A stretch of DNA of 64,000 nucleotides from Betaproteobacteria bacterium. Lineage in GTDB: Bacteria > Pseudomonadota > Gammaproteobacteria > Burkholderiales > Ga0077523. Positions 48,587 to 58,519 of this stretch are shown one piece after another. The first letter of the stretch is position 1. Every line of letters begins with the position of its first letter. The notes under the pieces were generated by a model that saw only the letters and a program-made list of their open reading frames with translations, was not told the origin of the DNA and searched no databases. The stretch covers positions 124,001 to 188,000 of the forward strand of contig JADJPK010000011.1 of the NCBI GenBank assembly GCA_016713305.1, given 5' to 3'. The translations under genes were made by a program, and so were the position numbers.

Positions 48587-49677
48587 TCAGCGGGTTTCCA
48601 TGAGGCGAGCCTTCAGTGCGGACACGCCGGCCACCGCGATCTGCGCCTGGACGGGCAGATCTGCGGTCACGATGGAACTGGTGGCGCCTTCGTTGACGAG
48701 GGTCACGGCGCGTGCGCGGAATCCCGCCCCCGTCCGCTCGAACACGTAGACGTGATCCTTCACCCGCGCCAGGGCCGCACTGGGAATGCGCCATTGCGCC
48801 GCGCCGCCCGCGGCCGCCGCGACGGAGGCCTCGACGTACTGACCTGGCCGAAGGCGCTGGGCGTTGGTCGAGATGAGCGCCCGGAGCATGACGGTCTGGC
48901 TTTCGGGGTCACGCTCTTGCCGACGGAAATGATCTTGCCGGCGGCGTCTGCCGAGGGCACGCGCACCTTGGCTCCTTCACGCACGCCTGCAGCGCGCGCG
49001 AGCGGCACCTGGATCTCGAGCCACAGCGGATCGAGCTGGGCGAGCTTGTAGATCGGCGTGTACGCCTCCAGGCGCTGGCCGGCCTGCGCCATCTGCTCCA
49101 CCACAACGGCGTTCACCGGCGAGGCCACGGTGACGCTGCTCGTGATCGCCGCACCGGTCTGGAGCTTGTCGATCGCACCGTCCGCCATGCCCGCCAGCTT
49201 GAGGGCGTGCCGGCGTTCGGCCAGCAGCGCCGATGCCTCCACGTGGGTCGCCCTGGTGGACAGCAGCCGGCTCTCCGCGATGAGGCCCTCGGCGGAAAGC
49301 TTGCGGTCCCGGTCCAGGTTGGCCTGGGCAAGCTGCATCTGGGTGAGCGCCTGGAGGTAGCCGCGCTGCGCTTCCGCCAGTGCGGAGCTCTGCATCCGGG
49401 CAAGCACCTGGCCGCGCTTCACGGGCTCGTTGACGGCGACCAGCACGGACTCCACCAGTCCGGGCAGAGGCGTGCTCACGACATGGAGCTGGTTGTTCGG
49501 CACCATGACTTCGGCGGCGAGGCCTGTCACCTCGCTGACGGGCTGGCTCTCGGGGCTGGCGGTGGCGATGCCCAGTGCGGTGATCTGGCGGGCATCGAGC
49601 TTGATGTCCTGGGCCTGCGGGCAGGCGGCGATGCCGGCCAGCACGAAACCCAGCACGCGAAAGGCGTTCTTCGTCAC
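48587..49677 (-). CDS. CusB/CzcB-like periplasmic adaptor (one frameshift)
   Basis: About 363 residues. A signal-like N-terminus (VLGFVLAGIAACPQAQD) is followed by LDARQITALGIATASPE, lipoyl sequence (VVSTPLPGLVESVLVAVNEPVKRGQVLARM), a helical hairpin (AEAQRGYLQALTQMQLAQANLDRD) and a beta-barrel domain. One base is lost near 48905, between SVGKSVTP and the QTVMLRALISTNAQRLRPGQYVEA stretch. The GTG start lies about 130 bp downstream of the small exported protein. The stop is 10 bp from the pump gene. It shuttles or gates metal delivery to the pump. Confidence 0.86.
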
Positions 49678-49806
49678 GGGTGGTTCCTCGAATGACTGCG
49701 TGGCGGCAGCCGCTGCGGGTCGGTCCTCCGGCGGTCGAGCCGGACGGACGGCGTGGCAGACGGCCGTCGACCTTGCCGGTGCGTGCGCGCACCGGTCGAA
49801 GCGGGG

Positions 49807-50214
49807 TCAGACGAGGAGGGGAGGGCCTATGGCGAAAGGAGGCGCGGCATCGATGCTGCCGCCGGCGCGGACGGTTGACGAGCGAAGGAAGATGCCCTGG
49901 GCGGCGAGCGAACGCACGGCAGTGAATGCCGGTGCCGCACTCCTGCCGGGATCGCTGGAGACCCCCATGCGGTCATTGCGCAGGTGTTCGGTCTGCGCCG
50001 TGACCAGCGCCCCTTCGTCCTGGCCGCAGCGGGCCACCACCGTGGCGCGGTTGCCGTGGGAATGGGGAACGAGGGCCGTCCCATCGGGGAGATGGATGCC
50101 GGAACCGGTGCTGCCGGCGGGGGCGACGTGGGCGTGCAACAGCGGCGCCCACGTCTGGATGAGCGCGAACGCGACCAGCAGAAACAGCACGCCGACGGAA
50201 CGTCCCCGGGTCAT
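49807..50214 (-). CDS. Small exported histidine-containing protein at head of metal-efflux operon
   Basis: A hypothetical protein of 135 residues from the ATG at 50212-50214. The N-terminus (VGVLFLLVAFALIQTWAPLLHAHV) is a signal peptide or membrane anchor. Histidines occur at LLHAHV, GIHLPD and PHSHG, which could bind metal. I do not recognise the family. Its place directly before the adaptor, pump and channel genes of a heavy-metal RND operon recalls CzcI-type accessory proteins, but no sequence match can be claimed. The frame extends upstream to 50295 without support. Confidence 0.55.
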   Translation of the reverse strand: MTRGRSVGVLFLLVAFALIQTWAPLLHAHVAPAGSTGSGIHLPDGTALVPHSHGNRATVVARCGQDEGALVTAQTEHLRNDRMGVSSDPGRSAAPAFTAVRSLAAQGIFLRSSTVRAGGSIDAAPPFAIGPPLLV

Positions 50215-50391
50215 CCCTTGTCTCCCCATGCGATGGCTCGCATTCTGGCACATGTCCCGGCACGGGCACGACCGCGACCGCATCTGTCGATGCATATGGC
50301 GCCGCCAGCCCGTGTGCCGCTAGTCCCTCCCTGTGCCGCCGGTAAACTCCGATGCCCGTCTCCGGCTCCCTTCGACACTCCCGTTCCCGCG

Positions 50392-51465
50392 ATGTCCGCT
50401 CCGTCCCCGATTCCCGATCCTCTCGCGCTCAAGGCAGAGATTCTCCAGCTCGCGCGAGACGCCGGCTTCGACGGGGCCGGCATCGCGGACATCGACTTGC
50501 GGGAGGCCGAGCCCGGCCTGGCGGCGTGGCTCGAGGCCGGATTCCACGGAACGATGGACTACATGGCGCGCCACGGGAGTCTGCGTGCACGGCCCGCGGG
50601 GCTGGTGCCCGGGACCGTGAGCGTGATCTCGGTGCGCATGAACTATCTCGATCCTCGCACGGCGGATGCCGCGACCGTCCTGCAGGACGGCCGCCGTGCC
50701 TACATCTCCCGCTATGCGCTCGGGCGCGACTATCACAGGGTTCTCCGGTCGCGGCTGCAGCAGCTCGCGGACCGTATCGCGTCGCGGGTCGGACCCTTCG
50801 GATATCGGGTGTTCACGGACAGTGCTCCGGTCATGGAAGTGGAACTCGCGCGCAAGGCAGGGCTCGGCTGGCGGGGCAAGCACACGCTGCTTCTGCATCG
50901 CGAAGCCGGTTCCTGGTTCTTCATCGGCGAGATCTACACCGATCTGGAGCTCCCGCCGGACGAAACCGGGCAGGAACACTGCGGAAGCTGCACCCGCTGT
51001 CTCCAGGCATGTCCCACCGGCGCCATCGTGGCCCCGTACCGGCTCGACGCGCGCCGCTGCATCTCCTACCTCACCATCGAGCACGGGGGGCCGATCCCGG
51101 AGCCGCTTCGTCCGCTCATGGGCAACCGGGTCTACGGTTGCGACGATTGCCAGCTCTGCTGCCCCTGGAACAAGTACGCCAGGCCGGCGGGCGTCGACGA
51201 CTTCGCCGTGCGCAACGGCCTCGATGCGGCCACGCTCGTGTCCCTGTTCGCGTGGACGCAGGCGCAGTTCGACGAGCGGCTGCGAGGCAGCGCGATCCGG
51301 CGGATCGGCCACGAGCGCTGGCTGCGCAATCTGGCCGTGGGGCTGGGCAATGCGCCGGGCTCGGAAGAGGTGATCGGCGCGCTGCGGAGCCGCTCGGACG
51401 ACCCGTCTGCACTGGTCCGCGAGCACGTGGCCTGGGCGCTCGAACGCCACGGGGCGCGGACATGA
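50392..51465 (+). CDS. queG: tRNA epoxyqueuosine(34) reductase
   Basis: A 357-residue cobalamin- and Fe-S-dependent enzyme that performs the last step of queuosine formation in tRNA anticodons, reducing the epoxide. The catalytic aspartate lies in FTDSAP (Asp143). One 4Fe-4S cluster is bound by CGSCTRCLQACPTG (Cys197, 200, 203, 207) and the second by CDDCQLCCPWN (Cys250 onward). A C-terminal HEAT-like tail with LRNLAVGLGNAPGSEEVIGAL binds tRNA. I chose the ATG at 50392 (MSAPSPIPDP). The frame is intact; a core housekeeping gene. Confidence 0.96.
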   Translation: MSAPSPIPDPLALKAEILQLARDAGFDGAGIADIDLREAEPGLAAWLEAGFHGTMDYMARHGSLRARPAGLVPGTVSVISVRMNYLDPRTADAATVLQDGRRAYISRYALGRDYHRVLRSRLQQLADRIASRVGPFGYRVFTDSAPVMEVELARKAGLGWRGKHTLLLHREAGSWFFIGEIYTDLELPPDETGQEHCGSCTRCLQACPTGAIVAPYRLDARRCISYLTIEHGGPIPEPLRPLMGNRVYGCDDCQLCCPWNKYARPAGVDDFAVRNGLDAATLVSLFAWTQAQFDERLRGSAIRRIGHERWLRNLAVGLGNAPGSEEVIGALRSRSDDPSALVREHVAWALERHGART

Positions 51466-51598
51466 ATGGCTCCGTCCGCGGCAGTGCGCGCTGGAAATCT
51501 GCCGTACCGGCACAACGTGACCGGAACGGCCGCGGCGCGCGGCGGGGCCGTTCGCAAGCACCGTGCAGCACCACAATGACAGGATCGGGAAGACGCGA

Positions 51599-51955
51599 AT
51601 GAATCGAATCAGGATCGGAGTCGTGCGGACCGGCGGACAAGGCCGCGGAAAGGGCATCGTCGGCACGCTGCTCACGGTGATCCTCGGTGCCGTGGCGATC
51701 GTGGGGGCCGTACTCTTCTCGGTGGTGATCCTCGCGGTGGCACTCGTCGTGGGCGCCGTGCTGGTGGGTTACTTCTGGTGGAGAACGCGCCACGTGCGCC
51801 GGCAGTTGCGCGAACAGGTCGCCCGTCAGCAGGCCGCGCAGGCCGCAGCGGCCGCGGGCGCTGCCGCCGGCGCACCGCCGCCTGGGGCCGGTACGCCCCC
51901 GCCGTCCGGCGGCACAATCATCGAAGGCGAATTCGTGCGCGAACCGGAACGTTGA
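51599..51955 (+). CDS. Small membrane protein, uncharacterised
   Basis: 118 residues from the ATG at 51599; a GTG at 51563 in the same frame is an alternative start. A long hydrophobic stretch (LLTVILGAVAIVGAVLFSVVILAVALVVGAVLV, written here in parts) makes one or two membrane passes. Next comes a basic segment WRTRHVRRQLREQVAR, an alanine-rich coil, a proline-rich linker and a short acidic end IIEGEFVREPER. The end is reminiscent of small envelope proteins of betaproteobacteria, but no function can be assigned. Confidence 0.6.
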   Translation: MNRIRIGVVRTGGQGRGKGIVGTLLTVILGAVAIVGAVLFSVVILAVALVVGAVLVGYFWWRTRHVRRQLREQVARQQAAQAAAAAGAAAGAPPPGAGTPPPSGGTIIEGEFVREPER

Positions 51956-51970
51956 ATCGGTACGGACCGG

Positions 51971-53187
<1,217 letters not shown>

Positions 53188-53191
<4 letters not shown>

Positions 53192-53922
53192 GACGCGACG
53201 GCCGCCTCGCCGGCCTGAGGAACGGGTCCGTCCAGAACGACCCGTCCGTCGAGGAAACTCACCAGCCGCTGCGCGAAGCGGGCCACGTCCATCTCATGCG
53301 TCACGAGCACGATGGTGAGCCCTTCGTCCGCATTGAGCGAAGCGAAGAGCCCCATGATCTCGTGACTCGTCGTGGTGTCCAGGTTGCCGGTCGGTTCGTC
53401 CGCCAGCACGAGATGCGGCTTGTTGGCGAGCGCGCGCGCGATGGCAACGCGTTGCTGCTGGCCTCCGGAGATCTGGTTGGGCCGCCGGTCCGCCTGGGCT
53501 TCCAGTCCCACCCGAGCGAGCAGCTCCCGTGCGCGGGCTTCCCGGGCTGCGCGCGGCATGCCCGCATACACGAGAGGCAGCGCGACGTTGTCGAGCAGGC
53601 TCGCCCGGGGCAGCAGGTTGAAGCCCTGGAACACGAAACCGATGAACCGGTTACGCAGCAGCGCGAGCCGATCCGTATCGAGGCGGGAGGTGTCGTGCCC
53701 GTCCAGCTCGTAGCGCCCCGAACTGGGCGTGTCCAGGCAGCCGAGAATGTTCATGAACGTGGACTTGCCGGAGCCGGACGGTCCCATGAGCGCAACGAAC
53801 TCGCCGGCGCGGATCACGAGATTCACGTCGTGCAGCACGGGCTGGGGGCCTGCCGCAGTCTCGTAGTGCTTGTGCAGGCCGCTCACGGCCACGATCGGCC
53901 GGCCCGGTTCCGTCCCGCTCAT
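53188..53922 (-). CDS. MacB-type ABC transporter ATPase
   Basis: A 244-residue ATPase of the LolD/MacB group. Walker A is GPSGSGKST, the signature ISGGQQQRVAIARAL, Walker B LVLADEPTGNLD, and the H-loop VTHEMDVA. The FGFVFQGFNLLPRASLLDNVALPL stretch (Q-loop, given in part) is typical of MacB/LolD. The start at 53922 shares a base with the adaptor stop (TGATG). It pairs with the permease at 51971-53191. Confidence 0.93.
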
Positions 53923-55172
53923 CAGAAGGCCCGCATGCGAGGGGCGCCACCGCCGGAAGACAGGGCCCCACCCTTGTCGGAGACGCGGTTCTGGACCGCG
54001 ACGCGGTCGCCTTCCTTCAGCTCGCCGCCGGTCACCTCCACGAACTTGCCGTCGGAGATGCCCGTCTGGACCGTGACGGGAACGAGTTCCTCGCCGCGCA
54101 CGACGTGCACCTTGGGTCCCGGCCGCTTGCCGTCGCCGTCGCGCCCGTTCGTCCCCGCGGGCCGGGCACCCCGTTCGCCCGCGGTCGACGGGGCGGGTCC
54201 CGCAGAAGTCTTTTGCTCTCCGGCGGCGGCCGTCGCGTCCCGGGGGCGGAACCGCAATGCGGCCGTGGGAATCACCAGCACATTGCTGCGCTGGTCCACC
54301 TCCACCGTGATGTAGGCCGTCATCCCCGGCAGCAGGATGAGTTCCGGATTGTCGACGGCGACGACGACGTTGTAGGTGACGACGTTGGTCTGGATGATGG
54401 GGTTGAGCCGGATCTGCCGGATGCTGCCCTGGAATTTCCGTCCGGGAAACGCGTCGACGGTGAAGCTCACGGGCTGTTCCACGCGGATCTTGCCGATGTC
54501 GGCCTCGGCGACGTTGGTGTTGATCTGCATGCGGGTGAGGTCCTGCGCGATCTGGAACAGCGTAGGCGTCTGGAAACTGGCCGCCACGGTCTGGCCGATG
54601 TCCACCTGGCGCGAGACGACCACGCCGGACACGGGCGAGCGGATCACGCTGTAGTTCACGTTCGCGGTGTCGCGGGCGAGCTGGCCGCGCGTGGTCCGCA
54701 CCTGCGCCTCGGCGGCCTCGCGGGCCTGGACGGACTGGTCCAGTTCCTGGCGTGTGATGTACTCCTGTCCGAACAGCTCGCGTGCCCTGCGTTCGTTCGC
54801 CAGCGCGAGCCGCAGGGCGGCCTCCGCGTTGGCGACGTTGCCCCGGCTCTGCTCCACGGCCGCACGGAACAGCGTCGGGTCCAGCTCCAGCAGCACCTGA
54901 CCCTTGTCCACCTTGTCGTTGAAGTCGGCGTGCAGCCGCTGCACCGTGCCGGATACCTGGGTACCGACGTTCACCAGGACGACCGGGTTCAGCGTGCCGC
55001 TCGCGGTGACGGTCTGCACCACGTCGCCGCGGGCCACGGTTTCCAGCTGATAGCGCTCCGCGAGCGGCTTCACCTTCGACTTGTTCCAGTACGTCCAGCC
55101 GTACCACGCGACAGCCGCCACGATGGCCAGCAGGCCCGCGCGCAGCGCATACGACATCAGTCTTCGAGTCAT
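53922..55172 (-). CDS. MacA-like periplasmic adaptor
   Basis: A membrane fusion protein of 416 residues from the ATG at 55172 (MTRRLMSYALRAG); the open frame begins 14 codons earlier without support. One membrane anchor (LLAIVAAVAWYGWTYW) is followed by lipoyl halves (GTQVSGTVQRLHADFNDKVDKGQVLLEL; SVIRSPVSGVVVSRQVDIGQTV), an alpha hairpin and barrel domains. A charged Gly/Pro-rich insertion (about residues 320-360) precedes the last barrel. It bridges the MacB-like ABC permease to the TolC-family protein encoded upstream. Confidence 0.9.
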   Translation of the reverse strand: MTRRLMSYALRAGLLAIVAAVAWYGWTYWNKSKVKPLAERYQLETVARGDVVQTVTASGTLNPVVLVNVGTQVSGTVQRLHADFNDKVDKGQVLLELDPTLFRAAVEQSRGNVANAEAALRLALANERRARELFGQEYITRQELDQSVQAREAAEAQVRTTRGQLARDTANVNYSVIRSPVSGVVVSRQVDIGQTVAASFQTPTLFQIAQDLTRMQINTNVAEADIGKIRVEQPVSFTVDAFPGRKFQGSIRQIRLNPIIQTNVVTYNVVVAVDNPELILLPGMTAYITVEVDQRSNVLVIPTAALRFRPRDATAAAGEQKTSAGPAPSTAGERGARPAGTNGRDGDGKRPGPKVHVVRGEELVPVTVQTGISDGKFVEVTGGELKEGDRVAVQNRVSDKGGALSSGGGAPRMRAF

Positions 55173-55272
55173 CGGCACATCCGTGTTCGCGCACGGCGAC
55201 GTGCCATGCAACACGGCATGTCATCGCGCGGGGTTGGGTTCGAGCGCCCGCGGCGTCCCGGGCAGGCCTTCA

Positions 55273-56697
55273 TCATCGTGCGGCCGCCCCGGCGTCCGCG
55301 AACAGGGAAGGCTCCAGCACGCCGATCGCCCGCGCCAGCGCCACCTTCGACACGTTGAGCCGGAGCTGCGCCTGGATGCGCTGGATGTTCGCCTGCACCA
55401 GGGCGTTCTGGGCAGAGAGCAGATCGATGACATTGCCCACGCCTGCGCGATAGCGGCCGAGCGCGACGTCGTAGGACTCCGTGGCACTGCGCACGAGATC
55501 GCCCGCCGTCGTCAGCGCCTGGCCCTGGGTGCGGACGTCCTGGTACGAGCGCCAGACCTCCAGGGACACGTCGTTGCGGAGGCGGTCGCGCGTCGCGGCG
55601 TTGCGGTCCACCGATTCGCGGGCCGCCTGGATGCGGTACGTGTTCTGGTAGCCCGTGAAGATGGGAATGTTCAGGGTCACGCCCACGGACAGCGAACGCG
55701 GATCGGCGCCCGGATTGACCACGCCGAGACTGGGATTGGCGAACAGGGACAGGCTGGGCTTGCCGGCGGACTGTTCCACCGTGACAGCGGACTGCGCGGC
55801 GGCGACGTTGGCCTCCGCCGCTCGCAACTCGGGCCGGCGCTTCAGTGCCTCGTCCATGAGGGCGGCCACCGCCGATTCGCCGATGGCACGCGGGTCGACG
55901 TCGGCCGGGGGCGCGAGCCGGGGCATCGCATTCGCCGGCAGGCCCATGGTGTAGGACAGCGTTCCGCGAGCCACGGCGGCGTCGCCTTCCGCCTGAGTTC
56001 GGTTGAGCTGCGCCTGCGAATGGGCGGTCTGGGCCTGGAGCACGTCGGCACGCGTGGCGGTGCCGGCCTTCTGCCGTGCACGGGTCGCCTCCAGGCTCTG
56101 CAGCGCCAGCTTCTCCGCTGCCTGGGTCGCTTCGACCGCCTGGTCGGAGGCGAAGAGCTGGAAGTACGCCTGGCCGGTATCCAGGACGACGGCCTGGAGC
56201 GTCGCGTTGTGCGTCCAGTTGGCGGCGAGCAGGGACTGCCGCGCCTGCTCGATCGCCGCGCTGCGCCCGCCGAAATCGAACAGGAGATAGTTGAACGACA
56301 GGCTGCCGTTGAGTTGATCCCGGCGGCCCGAATTGATCACGTTGCGCGAATCCGACGACTGCGCGCTCACCGTGCCGGTGACCGTGGGCAGCGTGGCCGA
56401 TCGGGCGGCACCGACCTGGGCCGCGGCGACCTTGGCCGCCGCCCAGCTCTCCCGCGTGCGCGGGTTGCGGCACAACGCCTGGTCGATCGCATCCACCAGT
56501 GTGATCAGGGCAGGCAGATCCCGAGCGGGATCGCACGGTGCCGACGCTGGCGCGGCCTGCCAGGTGCTGGAAGGCGACGGGGGGCGCAACTTCTCCGTAT
56601 CGAACGGGTCCTGGGGCGGGGCGGCTCCCGCGAAGGCGGAGAGGCAGGCCAGCAGGGCGGCGGCGACGCCTGCGACGAACGCGACGGTCCGATTCAC
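55273..56697 (-). CDS. TolC-family outer-membrane efflux protein
   Basis: A 474-residue outer-membrane duct subunit with a signal peptide (VAFVAGVAAALLACLSAFAGA). Two internal repeats each hold a long helical pair: RESWAAAKVAAAQVGAARSATLP and ATRARQKAGTATRADVLQAQ in the first, RPELRAAEANVAAAQSAVTVEQS and RYRAGVGNVIDLLSAQNALVQAN in the second. It is the first gene of the outer membrane, adaptor, ATPase, permease operon (100 bp to the adaptor start), completing a MacAB-TolC-like exporter. Frame intact. Confidence 0.91.
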   Translation of the reverse strand: MNRTVAFVAGVAAALLACLSAFAGAAPPQDPFDTEKLRPPSPSSTWQAAPASAPCDPARDLPALITLVDAIDQALCRNPRTRESWAAAKVAAAQVGAARSATLPTVTGTVSAQSSDSRNVINSGRRDQLNGSLSFNYLLFDFGGRSAAIEQARQSLLAANWTHNATLQAVVLDTGQAYFQLFASDQAVEATQAAEKLALQSLEATRARQKAGTATRADVLQAQTAHSQAQLNRTQAEGDAAVARGTLSYTMGLPANAMPRLAPPADVDPRAIGESAVAALMDEALKRRPELRAAEANVAAAQSAVTVEQSAGKPSLSLFANPSLGVVNPGADPRSLSVGVTLNIPIFTGYQNTYRIQAARESVDRNAATRDRLRNDVSLEVWRSYQDVRTQGQALTTAGDLVRSATESYDVALGRYRAGVGNVIDLLSAQNALVQANIQRIQAQLRLNVSKVALARAIGVLEPSLFADAGAAAR

Positions 56698-57007
56698 GGG
56701 CGCGAGCGGGGACGGATGGATGACATGAGGTGGCGCATTGTAGGGAGACTCGGTGACATCCGCACGATCCGGCTGCCGGCGTGCGGCCGCTCCCTCGCCG
56801 CAGACAGTGGCCCGCGCGATATGTTCAATGCTGGCGGGATCGTCGAGGGCACTGCCGGGGTCTCACGGAAGACGGGTTCAGAATGTGGGGGTCGCAGTCG
56901 TCTGGACAAGACGGACGACGATACGAGACCGCCACCCGGCGGGAAATCCGCGCACCGATCAGATTCTTCTCCCCGGGCGGGAACGGACGATGACGGAGGG
57001 AGCTTTC
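56698..57007. other. 310-bp divergent intergenic region
   Basis: Lies between the divergent TolC-family and RKIP-like genes, so both promoters should be here. I see no clear -35/-10 pair, repeat or gene apart from the GGAGGGA ribosome site of the plus-strand gene at about 56997-57003. Confidence 0.5.
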
Positions 57008-57568
57008 ATGGCACTGACACGATTTTCCTGGTGGGCTCTGATGTGCATGGCGGCGGTGCCGGCCGGGGGCGGCGCCGCCTCGGCATTCACCCTCGCGTCC
57101 ACGGCGTTCTCGCAGGGCGGGGCCATCCCGTCCAGGTACACCTGCGAGGGGGACAACGTATCGCCGCCGTTGCGGTGGACCGGAGTTCCGGCGCAGGCCC
57201 GCACCCTCGTCCTGATCGTCGACGATCCGGACGCGCCCGACCCGGCGGCGCCGAAGATGACCTGGGTGCACTGGATCCTCTACAACATTCCGGTGACGGC
57301 CACGGCACTCGACGAGGCGGTCTCCCGTTCGGGCCTTCCGCCGGGCACACGGGAAGGCATCACCGACTTCAAGTCGACCGGCTGGGGCGGACCGTGCCCG
57401 CCGATCGGGCGGCACCGGTATTTTCACCGCCTCTACGCCCTGGATACGGTACTGCCGGACCTCGGCCCGGCGCATCGGCCCGATGTCGACAGGGCCATGA
57501 AAGGCCACATCATTGCCGAGGCAGGGCTCATGGGCACGTACGAGAAGCGGAAGTTCACCGGCCGCTGA
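57008..57568 (+). CDS. YbhB/YbcL-family (PEBP, Raf-kinase-inhibitor-like) protein
   Basis: A 186-residue phosphatidylethanolamine-binding-protein fold. The signal peptide (FSWWALMCMAAVPAGGGAASA) suggests periplasmic location. Family motifs are CEGDNVSPPLRWTGVP, LIVDDPDAPD, WVHWILYNIP, GWGGPCPPIGRHRYFHRLYALD, which together form the anion-binding pocket. GGAGGGA lies at the right distance from the ATG at 57008. The bacterial role of the family is unclear; some members are stress- or motility-linked. Confidence 0.92.
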   Translation: MALTRFSWWALMCMAAVPAGGGAASAFTLASTAFSQGGAIPSRYTCEGDNVSPPLRWTGVPAQARTLVLIVDDPDAPDPAAPKMTWVHWILYNIPVTATALDEAVSRSGLPPGTREGITDFKSTGWGGPCPPIGRHRYFHRLYALDTVLPDLGPAHRPDVDRAMKGHIIAEAGLMGTYEKRKFTGR

Positions 57569-57586
57569 AACGGGGGAAGAGGCACA

Positions 57587-57787
57587 ATGCAACGCGGATT
57601 GATCGTTCTGGGCGTCGCGATCCTGGCGGCGGGCATCCTCTGGCCTTGGATCGGCAAGCTGCCGTTCGGCCGGCTTCCCGGCGACATCCGCATCGAGCGG
57701 GACGGCTTCGGCTTCTACTTTCCGCTGACCACCGGACTTCTCGTTTCGGCGGTGCTCACGCTGCTCTTCTGGCTGTTCCGCAAGTAA
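57587..57787 (+). CDS. DUF2905-family small membrane protein
   Basis: 66 residues with two hydrophobic helices (LIVLGVAILAAGILWPWI and TTGLLVSAVLTLLFWLF). They are linked by the family hallmark GRLPGDIRIERDGFGFYFPL. It starts 18 bp after the PEBP-like gene and is probably co-transcribed. Function unknown in all members. Confidence 0.9.
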   Translation: MQRGLIVLGVAILAAGILWPWIGKLPFGRLPGDIRIERDGFGFYFPLTTGLLVSAVLTLLFWLFRK

Positions 57788-57794
57788 CGGGAGG

Positions 57795-58235
57795 TCAGCG
57801 GCACAGGTTGGCGATGCGTTCGCGCACGCCCGCGATCTCCGCCGCCATCTGGCGATCATCCAGGAACTGGCGCTGACCGGTCTCGTCGATCTTCACCACC
57901 CGGCCGCCGCCCTCCAGCCAGGCGAGCCGGCCACGCGCCTGCCCGCAGGCTTCCCGGCGCCGGTCCGCTTCCATCTTTTCCTGTTCCGCGCGCTTCTCCG
58001 CTTCTGCCCGCTGGACCCGTCGCTGCTGGAATTCCAGCTCCTGTGACCTGTAGTCCCGGGGCGGGCCTTCGGCTCCTGTCGTCGCGGGAGGAACCTTGAG
58101 CGTTCGGGTGCAGGTGACGCCCTGCGGCGGAGAGTTCGAGTAATGCACACGGCCGTCGGCATCGGTCCAGCGGCAGACCTCCGCGGCGGCGGGGGCGCAG
58201 ACAAGAAGCATCATCGACAGGGAGACGGTTCTCAT
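57795..58235 (-). CDS. DUF4124-domain periplasmic protein
   Basis: A 146-residue protein with a signal peptide (MRTVSLSMMLLVCAPAAAE) and the DUF4124 core VCRWTDADGRVHYSNSPP. A charged coiled-coil follows (QRRVQRAEAEKRAEQEKMEADRR), then a short C-terminal helical tail. Such proteins are common in beta- and gammaproteobacteria and have no known biochemical role. It converges with the DUF2905 gene. The frame is open farther upstream, but signal-peptide logic fixes the start at 58235. Confidence 0.82.
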   Translation of the reverse strand: MRTVSLSMMLLVCAPAAAEVCRWTDADGRVHYSNSPPQGVTCTRTLKVPPATTGAEGPPRDYRSQELEFQQRRVQRAEAEKRAEQEKMEADRRREACGQARGRLAWLEGGGRVVKIDETGQRQFLDDRQMAAEIAGVRERIANLCR

Positions 58236-58332
58236 GACGCGCTGGATGACGGGGAACAGGGGAGCGGCATTATGGGAGCAGTCGAAAGCGAGAGGTACGC
58301 CATGCACGGGGGCGCCGCAGCCGGGCTGCCCC

Positions 58333-58402
58333 TGCAACGACGGCGCGTCCTGCAACACCGGCGTCCCCGCCGGCTGTCGCCCATGTAACACCGGCTGTCG
58401 CC
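58333..58402. repeat. Imperfect ~18-bp tandem repeat
   Basis: Units TGCAACGACGGCGCGTCC (58333-58350) and TGCAACACCGGCGTCCCC (58351-58368) are followed by GTAACACCGGCTGTCGCC (58385-58402), with CCGGCTGTCGCC occurring twice. It lies in the gap upstream of the first orphan binding protein. Confidence 0.45.
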
Positions 58403-58519
58403 GCGGCCGAGGCGCGCGGCGTGCCCGCGCGCGCAAGGCTGCTGCATAATTTCCCGCGGCCCATGACACCGCCTGTGTCTTGCCGCGTCGCACAACGATC
58501 ACCGATCCGGGAGGGTTCC

